Source: Leifsonia sp. SCN 70-46 (lineage in GTDB: Bacteria; Actinomycetota; Actinomycetes; Actinomycetales; Microbacteriaceae). Taken from it: DNA of 64,000 nt. Positions 60,601-64,000 of the stretch are shown here, piece by piece (position 1 is the stretch's first letter; the number at the start of each line of letters is the position of its first letter). Made by a program: the position numbers and the translations under genes. Location: positions 1,677,559-1,741,558 of the forward strand of contig MEFY01000002.1 in the NCBI GenBank assembly GCA_001725325.1, read 5' to 3'. Under the pieces are notes generated by a model. It did not search any database and was not told where the DNA came from. It worked only from the letters and a program-made list of their open reading frames with translations.

Positions 60601-63600
60601 ATGGTCTCGTGACGCTCGCCGACGATGGGGGCACGGTCTACACGTTCAACGCACAGGGTGCAGTGTCATCGGTGACGACAGCGGGTGACTCCCTCAAGCC
60701 CGCGACGCCCATCGTCGGATATCGAGCGGGGACAGGACAGCCCGACCGGATCTCTGACCCTCTCTCGCTCTCGCCGGGATCGGTTCCCGCTGCATACGGC
60801 CGGTTCGTGCGCTTCGTCTACCAGGGCGACTCGGCAGCGTCTGTCGGCCTGGGGACGGCAGATACGGACTCCTCGGGCTCCGCCTGCCCCGTGCCGCCAG
60901 GGTACTTCGCGGCTCCTGCCGGAATGTTGTGCAGGATCATCTACCCCGGTCATGCCGCTGGTGCGAGCGACACGACGCGACTGTTCTACAACGAGTTCCA
61001 CCAGCTCACCCGGATCGTCGACCCGGGCGGCGTCATAACTGACTTCTCCTACAACGCTCAGGGCCGGATCCGCTCGATCGTAGACGCCCGGATCAACGAC
61101 TGGCGCCTTGCGAACGGCGTCACAACCGTCGCGGCCGAGCAGATGACCGAGATCTCCTACGACGTGGCTGGCCGCGTTGTCGCCGTGACGCTTCCCGCGC
61201 CCGACGGCGCCACCGCCGCTGCGCGCCCTTCGAGGTCATACACCTACGACAGCGGAACGACCTACGTCGACGTGGCCGGCCTCTCCGGACACGCAAAGAC
61301 CGTCACCTACGACAGCGCCTGGCGTCAGCTCACGACATCGAGCACGATGGGCGTCACGGCGTCGCAACAGTGGCATCCAACCAAGGACCTGATCGTGTCC
61401 ACCACCGATCCCCAGGGGAGAATCTCGACGATCGCCTACGACGGTCAGGATCGTGCGACCGACACCTACGGTCCGGCCGAGCCAGGTTGCTTCGATTCAG
61501 ACGCCGCGACTGCATGCGCCGCCACGCCAGGACACTCGAGCACGACGTATGACGGCGGCCTCAAGGGCCTCCACGCGGCGTACTACGGCAACGCCACGCT
61601 GAGCGGCGCTCCCGTGACCTTCGGCCTTGGCGTGAACGGCGTCACGTCCGGCGCTGTCGACAAGGACTTCGGACTCCGGGGGCCGGTCGCGGGCGTGGGC
61701 GCGATCGACAAGTGGTCGGTGAGGATGACCGGGCTCATCACCTTCCCGGTCGCCGGTACCTACTCCATCACCACGAAGGCCGATGACGCGACCCAGCTGT
61801 GGATCGGGGATGTTCTCGTCGTCAACAACTGGGTCCCGGGAGCGCTCCGAACCGCGACACCCGTCCAGACCGTCACGGTGGCGGCGGAAGAGACCCGCCG
61901 GATCCGACTGCAGTACGCCGACATCACGGGTGGTGCGAGCATCCAGCTGAGGTGGACCAAGCCGGGAAGCTCCACGCAGGAGGTCGTGCCGGGCGACCGG
62001 CTCGCGCCCGACTACGGGCTGACCACCTCGACGACCGTCTACGACTCCGTTCCCTCGGGCGTCTCCGGAGTCTCGAGCGCGCAGGTGACCGACCTCACGA
62101 CGTCCGTCGAATACAAGTACCCCTGGCTCGGGGCCGCGACCGCGACCACGGTGAGCCCCGGCAACCTCAACCTGCGCACGGAGACCGCGTTCGAGACGTT
62201 CGGCCTCGACGCCTTCCAGGCGAGTTCGGGCATCCCGGCGGGCGACAACTGGGGCGGCTACAAGTTCGTGCTCGCGCCCGGGGACTGGAACGGCGACGGC
62301 AAGCCCGACCTCATGGTGGTCGCGACGGACGGCAAGCTCTATCTCCGTGCGGGCAATGGAGTCGGCGGGTACGCTGCTGACCTGCTCATCGGCACGGGCT
62401 GGCAGAACTTCAAGCAGATCCTCACCCCTGGCGACTGGAACGGTGACGGCAAGGCCGATCTGCTGACAATCTCCACGGCTGGTGCACTCGATCTCTATGC
62501 GGGCAACGGAACCGGCGGCTTCATCTCGCCGTACCCCACGATCAACTCGGGCTGGCACATCTTCTCGACGGTGCTGGCTCCCGGTGATTTCGACGGCAAC
62601 GGCACCTCCGACCTCATCGGGGTGCTTCCTGACGGCACCCTGAGGTTCTACCCGACGACAACGGGCGGCACTCTGGGGTCGTACACGAGCATCGGAACAG
62701 GCTTCTCCGTCTACTCGAAGATCCTCGGCACTGGCGATGTCAGCGGTGACGGACTCCCCGACATCCTCGGCCTCCTGTCCGACGGCACGCTGAAAGTCCA
62801 TGCCGGCACCGGCACGGGCGGCGTGGCCTCCGTGGGTACCGTGCTCGGCACCGGCTGGTCCGGTGTATCGACTCTTCTCGCTCCGGGTGCCTACAGCGGC
62901 GCAGGTCCCGGCGACCTCCTCAAGGTCACGACCGCTGGCAAGCTCGTGCTCTACACGGGTGACGGTCGCGGTTGGCTGCGCCGAACTGATCGGAAGCTGC
63001 CGTCCGCAGTGGCACAGGGGCTGCCCGCGTCGACCGCGGGCACGACCTCGGAGTACTGGGGAGACCAGCAGCCGTTGCCCGCGAGCGTCTGCGACGTCCC
63101 GATCAACACGCCGCAATCGGGCTTCCTCAGGAAATCCACGAGCGCCGCCCCCGCCACGGGCACGGCAGTCTCGACCGAGTTCGTCTACGACATCCTCGGT
63201 CGCACGGTGGGCACCAAGCGCTCGGGCGACGCCGACTGGACCTGCTCGAAATTCGACGCGCGTGGGCGAATGATATCGACGGCGTTCTCCGCCTTCGGAT
63301 CAACGCCCGCCCGCACGGTGACCTACAACTACGGCACGGTGTCGGACCCGCTTACCTCGTACGTGGAAGACGGGTCAGTGGCAGGGTCAGACAACGGCTC
63401 CCGCATCACGACCAAGGTCGATCTGCTCGGTCGCGTGGTGTCGTATACGGATGTATGGGACACGGTCACCGTTCCGACGTATGCAGCCCTCACCGGCCGT
63501 GTGGACTCGATCACGACCACTCCGCACAATGGTGTCGCCTCGGTACAGTCGTTCACCTACGACGACGACGGCAAGGTGGAGGAAGTATTCCTCGACGGCG

Positions 63601-64000
63601 CCAAGCTCGCCGATCCGCAGTACGAGGCCAATCTGCTCACGACGGTGGGCTACCTCAACGGCACATCGCTGGCAGCCATCGGCCGCGGTCCTACGGGGTC
63701 GACGGACTCGATCACGTGGTCGTTCCCGAACCTGGCCTCGACGTCTTCGTCGGTGGCGCACCCCGCATCGACGATCTACACGGGCGACTTCGAAGTGGAC
63801 GCCGACGCGTGGACGGCTGTGACGAGTTCGACCGCGCACGCAGGTCTCGGTGGTCTGGAGGTGGCCCAAGCCAGTTCCGACCCGGCGGTTGCGACGCGCA
63901 CGGTGACGGGTCTGACGGTCGGACGTGCCTACACTCTCGAGGCCTGGGTTGAGTCGGCGAACGCGGATCTCGTGTCGCTGGGCGTCGATGGGGTGGGTGC
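57669..64000 (+). CDS. giant secreted RHS/PA14/FG-GAP protein (partial)
   Basis: Open from a GTG at 57669 (GGGAG 7 bases upstream) to the window end, about 2,110 codons, with no stop. The first 23 residues are a signal peptide (KVLLGAVLAAVLVATTVAPVAA). Domains in order: a DNRLRE-like part (about 330-480); a fibronectin/cadherin-like part (about 490-690); PA14 domain 1 (about 757-915, GLTATYYN); RHS/YD motifs such as YNAQGRIRSIVDARI and YDVAGRVVAVTLP (about 1,120-1,275); PA14 domain 2 (about 1,297-1,447, GLHAAYYGNATLSG); five FG-GAP-like repeats (about 1,520-1,765); further YD motifs (YDILGRTVGTK) and, at the edge, a sugar-binding-like domain. Codon third positions are less GC-rich than neighbours. 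It is most like actinobacterial RHS proteins, which often carry a toxic C-terminus; none is visible here. Confidence 0.85.
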   Translation, partial: MKVLLGAVLAAVLVATTVAPVAAEEPQSDVTESSPYDLPLLVSEEPAVVAPAPLEGDFTDIDLPIPAVANRAVSPSRPGPPVERKPFVFDAEGAQVVERSEFITTYENPDGGFVDRIGQIPLNARNDHREWVPIDTFVSRDLDGTWSTDAHPIDPVFAPRADEENAFSVSRGGYTIGYTLVGAEDSSLRVVPHVWDESQPKGSDILYPDVFDGVDLKFQVTQAGVKESLSLDSLPPAEESEWTWRIEVNALTPSVDEHGSVNFSNRYGDVKFHIPAPIMWDSSGEDGKSESAMSNLKVHVTPDGDGWLLTLTADHRWLADPDRVYPVTVDPTTRPGPSSMSAYKSDGAYRNDGILVGNARSGGDYYWHSTAQFNYSPAAGSQVVDAAVAAYYVDGYTGAATTYIHAAACDGYWCLGEWLAMVSLTNNAAWSVDRTPGLGNRVAQWVRDGQFSKKLIFAGDETAGKYTFKDLTAELYVEYVNYPTVPVTTLPANGASKAPVMPTLKASATQAQGLPLSWQYKIWKTSDVSTTPYYTSIWPDGSEWSQYGSPPDFQVPQGILEPGKTYYWKASVRDSKENYYGTTVRTSAAASSFSTNTPAPTPEQASVAPADGVTITTLTPTFEAPEVIDANGDTVQYQFRIASGSDGKTGAIATSGWQSSRSWTPTPGTLQDGDSYTWVVLTNDGYDADYAPSWVNHLKVNLRLGASGPSPFDSAGPVTVNLANGNANLSFSSPIVNTVGGPMGLSFAYNSQQSPDRYRGLTATYYNALTTGQTSTTSFSVDGKPALISRTDPSVNFLWETDSPGPALPTNYFLARWTGFIQVPSAGTYTFGTFADDGSRVTIGGTSVLDKWETSTTGAPKMLWGTAKVMGEAPVPFQFDYYDSTGNATVQLWVRDPSNNVSIVPPDWFSTQVEVLPAGWSTSTPMAGSGGFYSSARVTEASVVLTDLTGSVHTYVKKSSGGYTPPAGEYGVLSLDSNGLVTLADDGGTVYTFNAQGAVSSVTTAGDSLKPATPIVGYRAGTGQPDRISDPLSLSPGSVPAAYGRFVRFVYQGDSAASVGLGTADTDSSGSACPVPPGYFAAPAGMLCRIIYPGHAAGASDTTRLFYNEFHQLTRIVDPGGVITDFSYNAQGRIRSIVDARINDWRLANGVTTVAAEQMTEISYDVAGRVVAVTLPAPDGATAAARPSRSYTYDSGTTYVDVAGLSGHAKTVTYDSAWRQLTTSSTMGVTASQQWHPTKDLIVSTTDPQGRISTIAYDGQDRATDTYGPAEPGCFDSDAATACAATPGHSSTTYDGGLKGLHAAYYGNATLSGAPVTFGLGVNGVTSGAVDKDFGLRGPVAGVGAIDKWSVRMTGLITFPVAGTYSITTKADDATQLWIGDVLVVNNWVPGALRTATPVQTVTVAAEETRRIRLQYADITGGASIQLRWTKPGSSTQEVVPGDRLAPDYGLTTSTTVYDSVPSGVSGVSSAQVTDLTTSVEYKYPWLGAATATTVSPGNLNLRTETAFETFGLDAFQASSGIPAGDNWGGYKFVLAPGDWNGDGKPDLMVVATDGKLYLRAGNGVGGYAADLLIGTGWQNFKQILTPGDWNGDGKADLLTISTAGALDLYAGNGTGGFISPYPTINSGWHIFSTVLAPGDFDGNGTSDLIGVLPDGTLRFYPTTTGGTLGSYTSIGTGFSVYSKILGTGDVSGDGLPDILGLLSDGTLKVHAGTGTGGVASVGTVLGTGWSGVSTLLAPGAYSGAGPGDLLKVTTAGKLVLYTGDGRGWLRRTDRKLPSAVAQGLPASTAGTTSEYWGDQQPLPASVCDVPINTPQSGFLRKSTSAAPATGTAVSTEFVYDILGRTVGTKRSGDADWTCSKFDARGRMISTAFSAFGSTPARTVTYNYGTVSDPLTSYVEDGSVAGSDNGSRITTKVDLLGRVVSYTDVWDTVTVPTYAALTGRVDSITTTPHNGVASVQSFTYDDDGKVEEVFLDGAKLADPQYEANLLTTVGYLNGTSLAAIGRGPTGSTDSITWSFPNLASTSSSVAHPASTIYTGDFEVDADAWTAVTSSTAHAGLGGLEVAQASSDPAVATRTVTGLTVGRAYTLEAWVESANADLVSLGVDGVG
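62256..62960 (+). repeat. five tandem FG-GAP/VCBS-like repeats in the giant protein
   Basis: Five units of about 50 residues each start with GDWNGDGKPDL, GDWNGDGKADL, GDFDGNGTSDL, GDVSGDGLPDI and GAYSGAGPGDL. The Asp-rich calcium-type loop decays progressively, and the fifth has lost most of its ligand residues. They probably form a beta-propeller-like module. Confidence 0.75.

Noticed and set aside
61497-63116. 539-residue minus-strand frame opposite the giant gene
   Set aside because: It is Arg/Val-rich without motifs and lies antiparallel to clear PA14 and FG-GAP domains.
1-64000. tRNA, rRNA, CRISPR arrays and secondary-metabolite clusters
   Set aside because: No TTCGA-type T-loop contexts, no regularly spaced repeats and no modular synthase motifs were found on reading both strands.

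Overview
The window is high-GC DNA from an actinobacterium, most likely a member of the Microbacteriaceae. Supporting signs are the very high GC at third codon positions, many GTG and TTG starts, a DUF2469 gene beside rnhB, three flavin/F420-type LLM oxidoreductases next to a putative F420-0 importer, and alanine/glutamate-rich tails on ribosomal proteins bS16 and uS2. I see no tRNA, rRNA or CRISPR array. Gene density is high, and no stretch longer than about 250 bases lacks a gene.

Region 1 (1-10 kb) is metabolic. A minus-strand ABC importer of the proposed F420-0 family faces a plus-strand, translationally coupled catabolic operon: a nitrilase-superfamily amidohydrolase resembling beta-ureidopropionase, a dihydropyrimidinase, an F420-dependent LLM oxidoreductase, an ABC importer (permease, ATPase, permease, lipoprotein) and a class III aminotransferase. 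Together these fit uptake and reductive breakdown of pyrimidines or hydantoins.

Region 2 (10-24 kb) is a conserved core: YceD-rpmF-rnc-mutM, then smc-ftsY and ffh. It is interrupted by minus-strand accessory genes: two paralogous lipoproteins, two paralogous double-GNAT acetyltransferases, a DUF1772 protein, a gamma carbonic anhydrase and an LLM enzyme.

Region 3 (24-40 kb) holds the rpsP-khpA-rimM-trmD-rplS-lepB-rnhB-DUF2469-yraN-comM-dprA-xerD backbone. The usual contiguous order is broken twice. A DUF559 endonuclease-like gene bracketed by related palindromes sits between rimM and trmD, and a map-tetR pair sits between trmD and rplS.

Region 4 (40-57 kb) holds two MarR paralogues, an M23 peptidase, rpsB-tsf, pyrH-frr-cdsA with a DMT transporter inserted, a DivIVA-like protein, a cell-wall lytic-type protein, a CPA1 antiporter, an alpha/beta hydrolase, an AI-2E family transporter, a 661-residue DivIVA/Scy-like coiled coil, and a set of envelope genes including a cysteine-less YbbN-like thioredoxin.

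Region 5 (57.4-64 kb) is accessory DNA: a lower-GC small ORF and then a very large secreted protein with DNRLRE, two PA14, RHS/YD and five FG-GAP-like repeats. It runs off the window end after about 2,110 codons.

Two architectural themes recur. Many starts lie exactly 6 nt after a TAnnnT box with no Shine-Dalgarno, which suggests leaderless transcription. At 20891-20913 two such promoters are fused into one nearly perfect palindrome serving divergent genes. Separately, four of eight convergent gene pairs overlap by exactly four bases, sharing one CTAG as both stop codons.
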